Positions 38,776 through 47,737 of a DNA stretch of 64,000 bases are shown piece after piece. Made by a program: the position numbers and the translations under genes. The DNA lies in the NCBI RefSeq assembly GCF_900102425.1, contig NZ_FNBT01000006.1, forward strand, positions 186,001 to 250,000. The letters are read 5' to 3'. Origin of the DNA: Blastococcus aurantiacus (lineage in GTDB: Bacteria; Actinomycetota; Actinomycetes; Mycobacteriales; Geodermatophilaceae). The notes beneath the pieces are model-generated. The model did not search any database, had not been told where the DNA came from, and saw only the letters and a program-made list of their open reading frames with translations. Position 1 is the stretch's first letter. Every line of letters starts with the position of its first letter.

Positions 38776-40323
38776 ATGAGAAGGACGCGCAGGATCGCGA
38801 GGACCACGGCGGCGGCGGTGGGCGCGGCACTGGCCCTGACCTCCTGCTCGGGGGGCGGCACGGAGGCGGACGAGGGGTCGTCGGACAGCGGCACCCTGGC
38901 GATCGCCACGATGACGGCCGCGACCAGCATGGACCCGGCCAACTCCGGCGGAGGCACGATCCCCTACTTCCAGGCGGTGTACGACACCCTGATCAAGCGC
39001 GAGCCGGACGGCACCTACAGCCCGATGCTCGCCTCCGCCTGGGAGTACGACGAGGCCCGCACCGCCCTGACCCTTACCCTGCGCGACGACGTGACCTTCG
39101 ACGACGGCACGCCGCTGGACGCCGAGGCGGTCAAGGCCAACCTGGAGCGGTTCAAGGAGGCCGGCGGCCCCGAGACGGCCCAGTCGCAGGCGGTCGCGTC
39201 GGTCGAGGCGCCCGATCCCACCACGGTGGTCATCCGGCTGTCGGCTCCCGACCCGGCCCTGGTCAACAGCCTCACCGACGCGTTCGGCTTCATCGCCAAC
39301 CCGGCCGGATTCGGCGCCGAGGAACCGTTCGCCACGGAACCCGACGGCACCGGCCCCTACGAGCTCGACAGCGACGAGACGGTCATCGGCTCCACCTGGA
39401 CCTTCGTGCGGAACGAGGACTACTGGGGCGAGGCCGCGCCGTTCGAGACGATGACGATCAGCGTTTTCGACAACGAGAACGCCATCGTCAACGGCCTGCG
39501 GACCGGCCAGCTCAACGCCGCCGTCCTCCAGGTCGTCGACCAGCAGGTCGCGGCCGAGAGCGACCCGAACCTCACGCTGACCCCGCAGGAGATCGATCTC
39601 AAGCTGCTCAACCTCTTCGACCGCAGCGGCGAGATGGTGCCCGCCCTCGGTGACGCGAGGGTCCGCCAGGCCATCAACCACGCAATCGACCGCGAGACCC
39701 TCGTCGAGCAGATCCAGCAGGGCCGCGGCACGGCGACCGCGCAGCTCTGGGGCGTCAACACGCCCGGCTACGTCGAGGAGCTCGACGACGCCTACGAGTA
39801 CGACCCCGAGCAGGCTCGCGAGCTGCTGGCCGAGGCCGGGCACGCCGACGGCTTCGCCTTCTCCCTCGCCCGGCTGCCCGCGCTGGTGCCCGATGCGCTC
39901 GCCGCAGCCCTGCAGGCGAACCTCGCCGACGTCGGCATCACGCTGACGTGGGAGGACACGGACCAGTCGTCGTTCGTCCAGCGCACGTTCCTCCAGCGCG
40001 AGTTCCCCGGCGTGGTGATGAACGGCGGCCAGCCGGCGCTGGACTGGGCGACGGTCGCGGGGTCGATCCTGCCCGGACTGGTGTCCAACCCCCAGGGGAC
40101 CACCGATCCGACGATCGAGGAGCTGTCGGCCGTCGTGCGGTCCGGCGACGAGGCGGCCGCCGAGGACGCGGCCGAGGAGCTCAACCGGTACATCGTCGAG
40201 CAGGCGTGGTTCGTTCCGCTCTACCGCATGCAGTACATGCACACCACCGACCGCACGGTCACGGTGACGCCGCAGGTCGGGCTCGCCGTCCCGTCGATCT
40301 ACAACTACCAGCCGGCTTCCTGA
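38776..40323 (+). CDS. Opp/Dpp-type ABC solute-binding lipoprotein
   Basis: A 515-residue family-5 binding protein. The signal peptide ends in a lipobox (ALTSC, Cys~24), so it is anchored outside the membrane. The core includes LRDDVTFDDGTPLDAEAVKANLERF and DARVRQAINHAIDRETLV, both family-5 signatures. This family is best known for peptides, but several members bind oligosaccharides, including the chitobiose system of Vibrio. With nagA, nagB, GH20 and GH3 around it, GlcNAc oligosaccharide is the likely ligand. First gene of the transporter arm. Confidence 0.92.
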   Translation: MRRTRRIARTTAAAVGAALALTSCSGGGTEADEGSSDSGTLAIATMTAATSMDPANSGGGTIPYFQAVYDTLIKREPDGTYSPMLASAWEYDEARTALTLTLRDDVTFDDGTPLDAEAVKANLERFKEAGGPETAQSQAVASVEAPDPTTVVIRLSAPDPALVNSLTDAFGFIANPAGFGAEEPFATEPDGTGPYELDSDETVIGSTWTFVRNEDYWGEAAPFETMTISVFDNENAIVNGLRTGQLNAAVLQVVDQQVAAESDPNLTLTPQEIDLKLLNLFDRSGEMVPALGDARVRQAINHAIDRETLVEQIQQGRGTATAQLWGVNTPGYVEELDDAYEYDPEQARELLAEAGHADGFAFSLARLPALVPDALAAALQANLADVGITLTWEDTDQSSFVQRTFLQREFPGVVMNGGQPALDWATVAGSILPGLVSNPQGTTDPTIEELSAVVRSGDEAAAEDAAEELNRYIVEQAWFVPLYRMQYMHTTDRTVTVTPQVGLAVPSIYNYQPAS

Positions 40324-40384
40324 CGGACAGTCGTGGCCCCCTCCTCCGGCGGAGGGCCACGGCCGGTGGAGAGGATCCAGGGAC

Positions 40385-41326
40385 GTGCTCTTCTACGTCG
40401 TCCGCCGAGCGGCAGCGGGCGTGCTCCTGCTGCTGGTCATCTCGTTCCTGACCTTCGTCCTGCTGTCCCTGCCGGGACAGGACGTCGGTCGCACCCTGCT
40501 CGGGCTCAACGCCAGCGAGCAGGCGGTGGCCGCCAAGAACTCCCAGCTCGGCATCGACCGGTCCGTGCTGGCGCAGTACGGCGACTGGCTGTCCGGCGCC
40601 GTCCGCGGGGATCTCGGCACCTCCTGGTTCACCAGCGAGGACGTCTGGACCGCGATCGGCAACCGGTTGCCGGTCACGCTCAGCATCATGGTCGGCGTCA
40701 CGCTGGTCACCGGCGTCCTGTCCTTCGGGCTCGGCGTCTGGGCCGGGGTGCGGCGCGGTGCCGTCGACCGCTTCGTCCAGGTGTTCGGCGTCGCGGGCTA
40801 CGCCCTGCCGGGGTTCCTCGTGACGCTGGTGCTCGTGCTGGTCTTCGCGGTGGAGCTCGGTTGGTTCCCCGCGATCGGGTACGTCCCGCTCACCGACTCG
40901 GTCGGCGGCTGGCTGTCCACGATCACCCTGCCCATCATCGCGCTGTCCATCGGGTCCGTCGCCGGGATGGCCCAGCAGGTGCGGTCCTCGGTCATCGAGG
41001 TGATGCGCCAGGACTACGTGCGCACCCTGGTCTCGCGCGGGCTCCCGATGCGCTCGGTCCTGTTCCGCCACGTGCTGCGCAACGCCTCCGCGCCGGCACT
41101 CACGGTGCTCGGCCTGCAGTTCGTCGGGTTGCTCGGCGGAGCGGTGCTGGTCGAGCAGATCTTCGGGCTGCCCGGCATCGGCGCCATGACCGTCTCCTAC
41201 ACGACGCGTGGCGACGTCCCGATCATCATGGGTCTGCTCATGGTGAGCGTCGTCGGGGTGGTCGTCATCAACCTCTTCGTCGACATCGCGATCGGCCTGC
41301 TGAACCCGAAGGCGAGGGTCGCGTGA
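40385..41326 (+). CDS. ABC transporter permease, DppB type
   Basis: A 313-residue inner-membrane permease with six helices. The N-terminal MLFYVVRRAAAGVLLLLVISFLTFVLLSLPGQD is typical of DppB/OppB. The EAA loop lies in MRQDYVRTLVSRGLPMRSVLFRHVLRNASAP. The GTG start follows GGAGAGG. It overlaps the next gene by GTGA. Confidence 0.94.
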   Translation: MLFYVVRRAAAGVLLLLVISFLTFVLLSLPGQDVGRTLLGLNASEQAVAAKNSQLGIDRSVLAQYGDWLSGAVRGDLGTSWFTSEDVWTAIGNRLPVTLSIMVGVTLVTGVLSFGLGVWAGVRRGAVDRFVQVFGVAGYALPGFLVTLVLVLVFAVELGWFPAIGYVPLTDSVGGWLSTITLPIIALSIGSVAGMAQQVRSSVIEVMRQDYVRTLVSRGLPMRSVLFRHVLRNASAPALTVLGLQFVGLLGGAVLVEQIFGLPGIGAMTVSYTTRGDVPIIMGLLMVSVVGVVVINLFVDIAIGLLNPKARVA

Positions 41327-43125
41327 CCGAGAGCCTGCCGGCGCTGACCGAGCCGGCCGGCGCAGCTGCCCCGCACGTACCGGCCGTCCGGCGAGGCGCG
41401 TTCCGCCGGCTGGTGCGCAATCCGCTCGGACTGGTCGCGGCCGTCGTCCTGCTCGTCGTCGTCGTGGGCGCGGCCGCCGCGCCCTGGCTGACCACCCACG
41501 CACCTGACGCGGCCGACCTGCGCAGCGCCTTCGGGCCGTCCGCGCCCGGACATCCTCTCGGCCTCGACTCGGCCGGCCGGGACATCTGGAGCCGCCTGCT
41601 CTTCGGCGCGCGCAACACCCTCGGCGGGGCGTTGCTCGCGCTCGCGGTCGCGATGGTTCTCGGGATCCCCGCCGGACTGGTCGCCGGCTACGCCGGCCGA
41701 TGGTTCGACGCCGTGTCGGGCTGGGTCGTGAACCTGCTCATGGCGCTGCCCGCGATGATCGTGCTCCTGGCCGCCCGGGCCATCATCGGTCCCACGGTGT
41801 GGGCGCTGATGATCATCCTCGGCGTGCTCGCCGCGCCCAGCTTCTTCCGGCTGGTCCGCGGCATCGTGGTCAACGTCCGGCACGAGCTCTACGTCGACTC
41901 CGCCAGGGTCTCGGGGCTGCCGCCCTGGCGCATCATCGGTCGGCACGTGCTCGTGGTGGTCCGAGCGCCGATCATCATCCAGATCTCCCTCGTCGCCGGC
42001 GTGGCCCTCGGCCTGCAGGCCGGGCTCGAGTTCATCGGCGTCGGCTCCAGCAGCGACCTGCCCACCTGGGGCGGGATGCTCAACGAGGGGTTCCAGTTCG
42101 TCCAGCGGGACCGGACGCTGCTGCTCTGGCCGGGTCTGGCCCTGGGGCTGACCAGCGCCGCACTGGTACTGCTCGGAGCCGCGCTGCGCGACGTCCTGGA
42201 GGACCGGGGGACCGATCCGGTGGTACGCCGCCGGGACCGGGCCGCGCAGCGCGCGGTCGCCCCGGCAGTCCTCGACGGCAAGGCGGAGCGCTCCCCGCTG
42301 CTGTCCATCCGGTCGCTGGCGGTCAGCTACGCGCTGCCGGACGGATCGCAGCGCGAGGTCGTGCACGAGGTGGATCTCGACGTGCGCCCGGGCGAGGTCG
42401 TCGGGCTGGTCGGCGAGTCCGGCTCGGGCAAGACCCAGACCGCGTTCTCGGCGCTGGGGATCCTTCCCTCCGGCGGCCGGGTGTCCCGCGGGTCGATCCA
42501 GGTCGACGGGCAGGAAGTGGTGGGCCTGTCCGCCGCCTCGTGGCGGCAGCTGCGCTCGCACGTCGTGTCGTACGTCCCGCAGGAACCCATGAGCAACCTC
42601 GACCCGTCGTTCACGGTCGGTTCCCAGCTCGTGGAGCCGATCCGCGCCGCCACCGGCGCGTCACGGGCGCAGGCGCGGGAGCGCGCCCTGGGGCTGCTGC
42701 GGTCGGTGGAGATCGAGGATCCGGAGCGCACCTTCCGGGCGTATCCGCACGAGATCTCCGGCGGCATGGCCCAGCGGGTGCTCCTGGCGGGCGCGATGGC
42801 CTGCAACCCGCGGCTGCTCATCGCCGACGAGCCGACGACCGCCCTCGACGTCACCGTCCAGGCCGAGGTGCTGGAGGTGCTGCGCCGCCTCCAGCAGGAG
42901 CGGGGTCTCGGTGTCCTGCTGGTCACCCACAGCCTCGGCGTCGTCGCCGACCTCTGCGACACCGTCGCGGTCATGCAGGACGGACGGATCGTCGAGAGCG
43001 GCCCGGTGGACCAGGTGCTCACCGCGCCGCGCGAGGAGTACACCCGCCGGCTGCTGGCCGCGGTGCTCGACGAGGGGCAGCCACCGACCGTGGCGGCCGG
43101 TCGGGCCGACGAGGGGGAACGATGA
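41323..43125 (+). CDS. ABC transporter permease-ATPase fusion (DppC-DppD type)
   Basis: A 600-residue single-chain fusion. Residues ~1-300 are a DppC-type permease (HPLGLDSAGRDIWSRLLFGARNTL; EAA loop HELYVDSARVSGLPPWRIIGRHV). Residues ~325-600 are an ATPase with Walker A GESGSGKTQT, a Q-loop Gln in VPQEPMSN, signature ISGGMAQRV and Walker B LLIADEPTTALD. The joint is an Arg/Ala linker (RRRDRAAQRAVAPAVLDGKAERSP). Such fusions exist in other actinobacterial Opp-type systems. Start and stop both overlap neighbours (GTGA, ATGA). Confidence 0.93.
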   Translation: MTESLPALTEPAGAAAPHVPAVRRGAFRRLVRNPLGLVAAVVLLVVVVGAAAAPWLTTHAPDAADLRSAFGPSAPGHPLGLDSAGRDIWSRLLFGARNTLGGALLALAVAMVLGIPAGLVAGYAGRWFDAVSGWVVNLLMALPAMIVLLAARAIIGPTVWALMIILGVLAAPSFFRLVRGIVVNVRHELYVDSARVSGLPPWRIIGRHVLVVVRAPIIIQISLVAGVALGLQAGLEFIGVGSSSDLPTWGGMLNEGFQFVQRDRTLLLWPGLALGLTSAALVLLGAALRDVLEDRGTDPVVRRRDRAAQRAVAPAVLDGKAERSPLLSIRSLAVSYALPDGSQREVVHEVDLDVRPGEVVGLVGESGSGKTQTAFSALGILPSGGRVSRGSIQVDGQEVVGLSAASWRQLRSHVVSYVPQEPMSNLDPSFTVGSQLVEPIRAATGASRAQARERALGLLRSVEIEDPERTFRAYPHEISGGMAQRVLLAGAMACNPRLLIADEPTTALDVTVQAEVLEVLRRLQQERGLGVLLVTHSLGVVADLCDTVAVMQDGRIVESGPVDQVLTAPREEYTRRLLAAVLDEGQPPTVAAGRADEGER

Positions 43126-43958
43126 GCGAGCCGCTGCTGTCGGTCGAGGGCCTGCGGGTGTCGTTCCCCGGCAAGGGATGGCGCGCGCCGGAGCACGAGG
43201 TCCTGCACGGCGTCGACCTGCACATCGAGGCCGGCCGGACCCACGGCCTGGTGGGTGGATCCGGCTCGGGCAAGACCACCATCGGCCGGGCGATCCTCGG
43301 GCTGGTGCCCGTGGCCGGTGGGTCGATCACCTTCGACGGGCGCCCGATCCACGCGGCCGGGGCCCGGCAGCGTCGCCGGCTCAGCCGCGACATCCAGGTG
43401 ATCTTCCAGGACCCCTTCACCTCCCTGAACCCGTCGATGACCATCGGCGACACCCTCGCCGAACCACTGCTGGCCCAGCGTCTCTCCTCCAGGGAGGCCC
43501 GCTCCCGCGTGGCCGGGCTGCTCGACGACGTGGCGCTGCCGGCCGACGCGATGGACCGGCTCCCGCGCGAGTTCTCCGGCGGCCAGCGCCAGCGGATCGC
43601 GATCGCCCGGGCGCTGGCCATCGGGCCGCGGCTGATCGTGTGCGACGAACCCGTCTCGGCGCTCGACCTGACCACCCAGCGCACGGTCCTGGACCTGCTG
43701 CAGGAGGTCCAGCGCACGACCGGCGTGGCCTACCTGTTCGTCTCCCACGACCTGGCCGTCGTCCGCCACGTCAGCGACGTCGTGTCGGTGATCCGGCGCG
43801 GGGAGATCGTCGAGTCGGGGACGGCGGTCCAGGTCACCGAGCGGCCGCAGCACCCCTACACGCGCCGGCTCCTGCTCTCCGCCCCGGTTGCCGACCCCGC
43901 CGCCCAGCGGGTGCGGCGCGAGGCCTACCGGCGCGAGTTCGCCGGGACGGAGGCGTGA
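43122..43958 (+). CDS. ABC transporter ATP-binding protein, DppF type
   Basis: A 278-residue second ATPase of the importer: Walker A GGSGSGKTTIG, Q-loop VIFQDPFTSLNPSMTIGDTLAEPL, signature FSGGQRQRIAIARAL, Walker B LIVCDEPVSALD, and the family-5 C-terminus HPYTRRLLLSAPV. It pairs with the ATPase half of the fusion protein. ATGA overlap upstream, GTGA overlap with GH20 downstream. Confidence 0.95.
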   Translation: MSEPLLSVEGLRVSFPGKGWRAPEHEVLHGVDLHIEAGRTHGLVGGSGSGKTTIGRAILGLVPVAGGSITFDGRPIHAAGARQRRRLSRDIQVIFQDPFTSLNPSMTIGDTLAEPLLAQRLSSREARSRVAGLLDDVALPADAMDRLPREFSGGQRQRIAIARALAIGPRLIVCDEPVSALDLTTQRTVLDLLQEVQRTTGVAYLFVSHDLAVVRHVSDVVSVIRRGEIVESGTAVQVTERPQHPYTRRLLLSAPVADPAAQRVRREAYRREFAGTEA

Positions 43959-45514
43959 CCGTGCCGCCGATCGTGCCCGCACCGCAGCGGCTGACGGCGT
44001 CCGGCGACACGCGCGCGATCGGGGAGGCCCTGCTGGTCACCGGCGACGAGGAGGTCCGCGAGGTCGTCGAGGTGCTCGGCCGGCTGGCGCCGGGCTGGGC
44101 TGGGCTGGAGCTGCGGTGGGTGGACGACGACGCGTCGGCCGACGTGCTCGTGCGGCTGGGCCCGCCCGACCTCGCGCCCGACCTGCCCGAGCCCTCCGGT
44201 CCGGACCCCAGCGGCGGCACGTCCGGGGACGAGCGGTACTCGGTCGCGCCCGTCGACGGGCGCCTGGTGCTGCGGGGCGCGTCGCCGCACGGCGCCTTCC
44301 GAGGGCTGACCACCGTGCTGCAGGCGGCCGCCGGCACCGAGCTACCGCTGTTCGCGGCCGCCGACGCGCCCCGCACGCGGTGGCGGGGGCTGTCCCTCGA
44401 CGTCGCCCGGTTCTTCCTGCCCCCGGCGCAGATCGAGAAGGTCATCGACCTGATGGCGCTCTACCGGCTCGACGTCCTGCACCTCCACCTGACCGACTCG
44501 CAGGCCTGGCGGCTCGAGCTCGCGGACCGGCCGGCGCTCACCGGCCCCGACGTCGGGTCCCCGGGGCACTACACCGCCGACGACCTCGCCGGGCTGGTCG
44601 CGTACGCAGCGCGGCGGTTCGTCACCGTCGTCCCGGAGATCGACCTGCCGGGTCACGTGCTCGCGGCCTTGCGCGCCCATCCGGAGCTGCGCGGGGGCGT
44701 CCCGCCGCTGCACCCGCTCCTCGGGCACCTGAGCCCGTCCGTGCCGGCGGCCATGGCCTTTGCGCGGGAGGCGGTGGAGGCGCTGGTCGGGGTCTCGCCG
44801 TCGCCGTACGTGCACGTGGGCGGCGACGAGGCCTTCGGCATGCCCGACGAGGAGTACGTCGCGTTCGTGCGCGTGGTGCACGGCTGGGTCCGGGAGGCGG
44901 GCAAGCGCCCGGTGGCCTGGCAGGAGGCCTCCCGGGCACGGGCCTTCGGTCCCGGGGACGTGCTGCAGCTGTGGATCGCGCCGTCCGACGCGCCGCGGGA
45001 GGACCGGGTGCGGGCGGCCGCGCCGGCCGACCTGGCGCACCTCGTCGACGCCTTCCTGGCCACGTTCCGCGAGGCGCCCGGCGACCTCGGCCGGGCCCTC
45101 GAGGACGGCGCCGCGGTCCTGCTGTCGCCGAGCCTGCCGTTCTACCTCGACCGCCGGTACGCCGAACCCAGCACGGATCCGGCGCAGACCGCGGACCTGA
45201 CCCGGCTCGGGCACGCCGGCTACCCCCGGGCGCGCACGAGCGACCTGTCGGCCTGGAGCCCCGACGACGTCGGTGGCCTCGACCCGGCGGCCGTCGCCGG
45301 CATGGAGGCCGCGATCTGGGCCGAGTCGATCGAGTCCTTCGACGACCTGGCGATGCTCCTCCTGCCCCGGCTCCCGGTCCTCGCCGAGCTCATGTGGACC
45401 GGCCCCCGGCGCCCGTGGCCGGACCTGGCCACCCGGTTGCGCCCGCACGCGGCGGCGTGGACCCGTTCGGGCTTCGGCGCCTACTACCGCTCCGCGGACC
45501 TCTTCCCCGCCTGA
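43955..45514 (+). CDS. GH20 beta-N-acetylhexosaminidase
   Basis: A 519-residue GH20 enzyme releasing terminal GlcNAc. An N-terminal GH20b domain (~1-130) precedes the TIM barrel. The catalytic Asp291-Glu292 pair lies in HVGGDEAFG, with LHLHLTDSQAWRLEL and VPEIDLPGHVLAAL as substrate-shaping motifs and WAESIESFDD near the end. The absence of a signal peptide places it in the cytoplasm. The GTG overlap with the transporter ATPase shows that uptake and hydrolysis are co-translated. Confidence 0.95.
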   Translation: MTVPPIVPAPQRLTASGDTRAIGEALLVTGDEEVREVVEVLGRLAPGWAGLELRWVDDDASADVLVRLGPPDLAPDLPEPSGPDPSGGTSGDERYSVAPVDGRLVLRGASPHGAFRGLTTVLQAAAGTELPLFAAADAPRTRWRGLSLDVARFFLPPAQIEKVIDLMALYRLDVLHLHLTDSQAWRLELADRPALTGPDVGSPGHYTADDLAGLVAYAARRFVTVVPEIDLPGHVLAALRAHPELRGGVPPLHPLLGHLSPSVPAAMAFAREAVEALVGVSPSPYVHVGGDEAFGMPDEEYVAFVRVVHGWVREAGKRPVAWQEASRARAFGPGDVLQLWIAPSDAPREDRVRAAAPADLAHLVDAFLATFREAPGDLGRALEDGAAVLLSPSLPFYLDRRYAEPSTDPAQTADLTRLGHAGYPRARTSDLSAWSPDDVGGLDPAAVAGMEAAIWAESIESFDDLAMLLLPRLPVLAELMWTGPRRPWPDLATRLRPHAAAWTRSGFGAYYRSADLFPA

Positions 45515-45920
45515 GCGCCCTGACTGCGGACGCCCGGCAGCGAGCCGGGGCTCACCGCCGCACGCAGGGCCGCGGGGAAACGGTCCGCGATCAGATCCGT
45601 CCCCGCCTGGTCCGGGTGCAGGTCGTCGCCGAGCAGCCCGACCGGCCCGTCCACGACCGTCACCTGCGGCGGCACGACCAGGTCTCCGAGGCGGACGGTG
45701 AGCGCGTGCAGCCGGATCGTCACCCGCCCCGCCCCGTGCCCGAGCGCGGCCGGATGCGCACGCCGGCGGGGGTCTGCGCAGCCCACCGCAGGTCCGGCCG
45801 GTCGTGCTGGCGCGCGGCCCAGGCCGGCAGCCGGAGCGGGACGATCCCACCGTGCGGACCGGCCTCGTGTGCCAGGTGCCCGACCAGGTAGGCCTCGAGC
45901 CCGGACGCGTTATCTACCAT
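45484..45920 (-). pseudogene. Decayed SGNH/GDSL hydrolase
   Basis: Two open pieces in different frames resemble the two ends of an SGNH hydrolase. The piece from 45920 encodes LEAYLVGHLAHEAGPHGGIVPLRLPAWAARQ...QTPAGVRIRPRSGT, like the family's N-terminal beta domain. The piece from ~45727 encodes VTVVDGPVGLLGDDLHPDQAGTDLIADRFPAAL, which carries the final Asp-x-x-His block. The GDS block and middle are absent, so a deletion plus a frameshift are inferred. The upstream end overlaps the second operator palindrome, consistent with former membership in the same regulon. Confidence 0.5.
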
Positions 45921-45930
45921 GCGGTAGATT
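45911..45930. promoter_or_regulatory. Second copy of the locus operator palindrome
   Basis: TATCTACC-ATGC-GGTAGATT shares both 7-base arms with 38685-38706. It sits between the decayed SGNH hydrolase (minus) and the esterase-TetR pair (plus), and covers the hydrolase start codon. Confidence 0.75.
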
Positions 45931-45983
45931 CTACGGTGGTCCGCCCTGCCGGGTCGCCCGTCCGAGCCGCCCCGGAGGTCGCC

Positions 45984-47072
45984 GTGCCCACGTTCGTTCC
46001 CGTCGGGCTCGCCGCCGGAGGCGTCCTGGCCGCCTGGCTGGCCGGGCCCCGCCCGATCGTGGCCGTGCTGCGCCTGCTCACCCGCCGCTCGGGGCGCGAC
46101 GAGGCCGAGGACATCGCGCGGCGCAACGGCCCTCTGGTCCCGGCAGGGATCGAGGAACGGCTGGACCTTCCTTACGGCTCCGGGCGGCGGTGCCGGCTGG
46201 ACGTGTTCCGTCCCGGAGGAGCGACCGGTCCGCTGCCCACCGTCGTCTGGGTGCACGGCGGCGGGTGGATAGGCGGCACCAAGGACGCGCTGCGCGACTA
46301 CCTGCGAGTCCTCGCATCGCACGGTCTCGTCACCGTGGGCGTCGACTACTCGTGGGCCCCCGAGGCCACCTTCCCCCGCCAGCCGCGCGAGGTGGCGACC
46401 GCCGTCCGGTTCGTCGTGGAGCACGCCGACGAGCTCGGCACCGATCCCGATCGGCTCGTCCTGGCCGGCGACTCCGCCGGAGCGCAGATCGCGGCCTGCG
46501 TGGCCGCCGCGTTCGTCGATCCGGCGTACGCGCGGCTGGTCGGCGTCGACCCGGCGGTCGAGCCGCGGCAGCTCCGGGGCGCGGTGCTGTTCTGCGGCGC
46601 GTACTTCCTGCGGGTGCCACCGCCCTCGGACCGGCGCGCGGCGACCTTCGTCCGGTTGCTGCTGTGGTCCTACCTCGGCCTCCGGCGGCCGGCCCTGCTG
46701 CCGGACGGTCATCCCGCGTCGGTCGGGGACCTGCTGACCGCCGCCTTCCCGCCCAGCCTCGTCAGCGCGGGGAACGGCGATCCGCTGCTCGCCCAGTCCC
46801 ACCGCCTGGTCGAGCGGCTGCGCGGGGTGGGGGTCCCGGTGACCGAGCTGTTCTTCCCCGACGCCGACCCGCCCGTCCCGCACGAGTACCAGGTGCACCT
46901 CGACACCGGCACGGGGCGCCGCGCGCTCGACGCGGTCGTCGCCTTCGCGCAGCGGTACGCCGGGGCCGGGCCTGGGAGCTGCGCGAATAGCATGCGCGTG
47001 ACCCAGGAGGTGGCGAGTGACCACGACGATGGACGGCGACCGCAGCGGCGTGCCACCTCTGACCAAGGGTGA
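45984..47072 (+). CDS. Alpha/beta-hydrolase esterase with N-terminal membrane helix
   Basis: A 362-residue hormone-sensitive-lipase-like carboxylesterase. One helix (VPVGLAAGGVLAAWLAG) leads. The oxyanion motif HGGGWIGG (~93-100) comes next, then the nucleophile in AGDSAGAQ (~163), Asp in SAGNGDPLLAQSH and His in VPHEYQVHL. GGAGG five bases before the GTG at 45984 selects this start over upstream GTGs nearer the operator. The 3' end overlaps the TetR gene by 56 bases. In this locus it might remove acetyl or other esters from imported sugars; that role is inferred. Confidence 0.85.
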   Translation: MPTFVPVGLAAGGVLAAWLAGPRPIVAVLRLLTRRSGRDEAEDIARRNGPLVPAGIEERLDLPYGSGRRCRLDVFRPGGATGPLPTVVWVHGGGWIGGTKDALRDYLRVLASHGLVTVGVDYSWAPEATFPRQPREVATAVRFVVEHADELGTDPDRLVLAGDSAGAQIAACVAAAFVDPAYARLVGVDPAVEPRQLRGAVLFCGAYFLRVPPPSDRRAATFVRLLLWSYLGLRRPALLPDGHPASVGDLLTAAFPPSLVSAGNGDPLLAQSHRLVERLRGVGVPVTELFFPDADPPVPHEYQVHLDTGTGRRALDAVVAFAQRYAGAGPGSCANSMRVTQEVASDHDDGRRPQRRATSDQG

Positions 47073-47700
47073 GCGGACGCGCCGGCGCATCATGGACAGC
47101 GCGCTGGAGCTGTTCGGCGAACGCGGCTACACCAGCGTGTCCCTCCGGGACGTCGCGGCGCGTGCGGCCATCACCCACGCCGGTCTGCTGCACTACTTCT
47201 CGGGCAAGGACGACCTGCTCATCACGGTGATGATCGACCGCGACAAGCAGGAGATCATCGCGCTGCAGGAACACATCGAACAGCTGAGCCGGCGCGACGG
47301 ACGCCCGTGGACCGTCGACGACGTGGGCCTGTCCTGGCTGGTCGGGCAGATCGCCGCCAACCAGCGGCGTCCCGATCTGGCGCCGCTCTACGTCAAGCTC
47401 TCCGCCGAGGCCACCGAGCCGTCCCATCCGGCGCACAACTACTTCCGCAAGCGCTACGCCCGGCTGCGGAGGACGCTGACCGGCTCGATGGCCCGGGCCT
47501 TCGCCACCGCCGACCCCCCGGTGACGGGGCACGATCCCGTGGCGGCTGCGGCGCAGGTCATCGCGCTGGCCGACGGCCTGCAGATCCAGTGGGTCCTCGA
47601 CCCCGATTCCGTGGACATGGTCGCCTCGTTGCTGGGCTACCTGCGGATGCTCGGGATCGATCCCGATGGGTGGGCGCTGGCCGACGAAGCCGCCGGCTGA
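47017..47700 (+). CDS. TetR-family regulator, likely controller of the oligosaccharide locus
   Basis: A 227-residue TetR protein. The HTH is at ~18-62 (KGERTRRRIMDSALELFGERGYTSVSLRDVAARAAITHAGLLHYFSGKDDLL). A helical ligand domain and a TetR_C-type ending (ADGLQIQWVLDPDSVDMVASLLGYLRMLG) follow. The GTG has AGGAGG seven bases upstream. It is co-transcribed with the esterase behind one copy of the AATCTACC-N4-GGTAGATT palindrome, whose other copy controls the glycosidase/transporter arms. TetR repressors bind such palindromes; the ligand may be a GlcNAc-derived sugar. Confidence 0.9.
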   Translation: MTTTMDGDRSGVPPLTKGERTRRRIMDSALELFGERGYTSVSLRDVAARAAITHAGLLHYFSGKDDLLITVMIDRDKQEIIALQEHIEQLSRRDGRPWTVDDVGLSWLVGQIAANQRRPDLAPLYVKLSAEATEPSHPAHNYFRKRYARLRRTLTGSMARAFATADPPVTGHDPVAAAAQVIALADGLQIQWVLDPDSVDMVASLLGYLRMLGIDPDGWALADEAAG

Positions 47701-47737
47701 GCTCCGCCCGGGGGACAGGAGCACCTACGGTGTGACG

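Noticed and set aside
41323-43125. Fused permease-ATPase as a frameshift artefact
   Set aside because: One continuous frame runs through a plausible linker, and such fusions are known in this transporter family.
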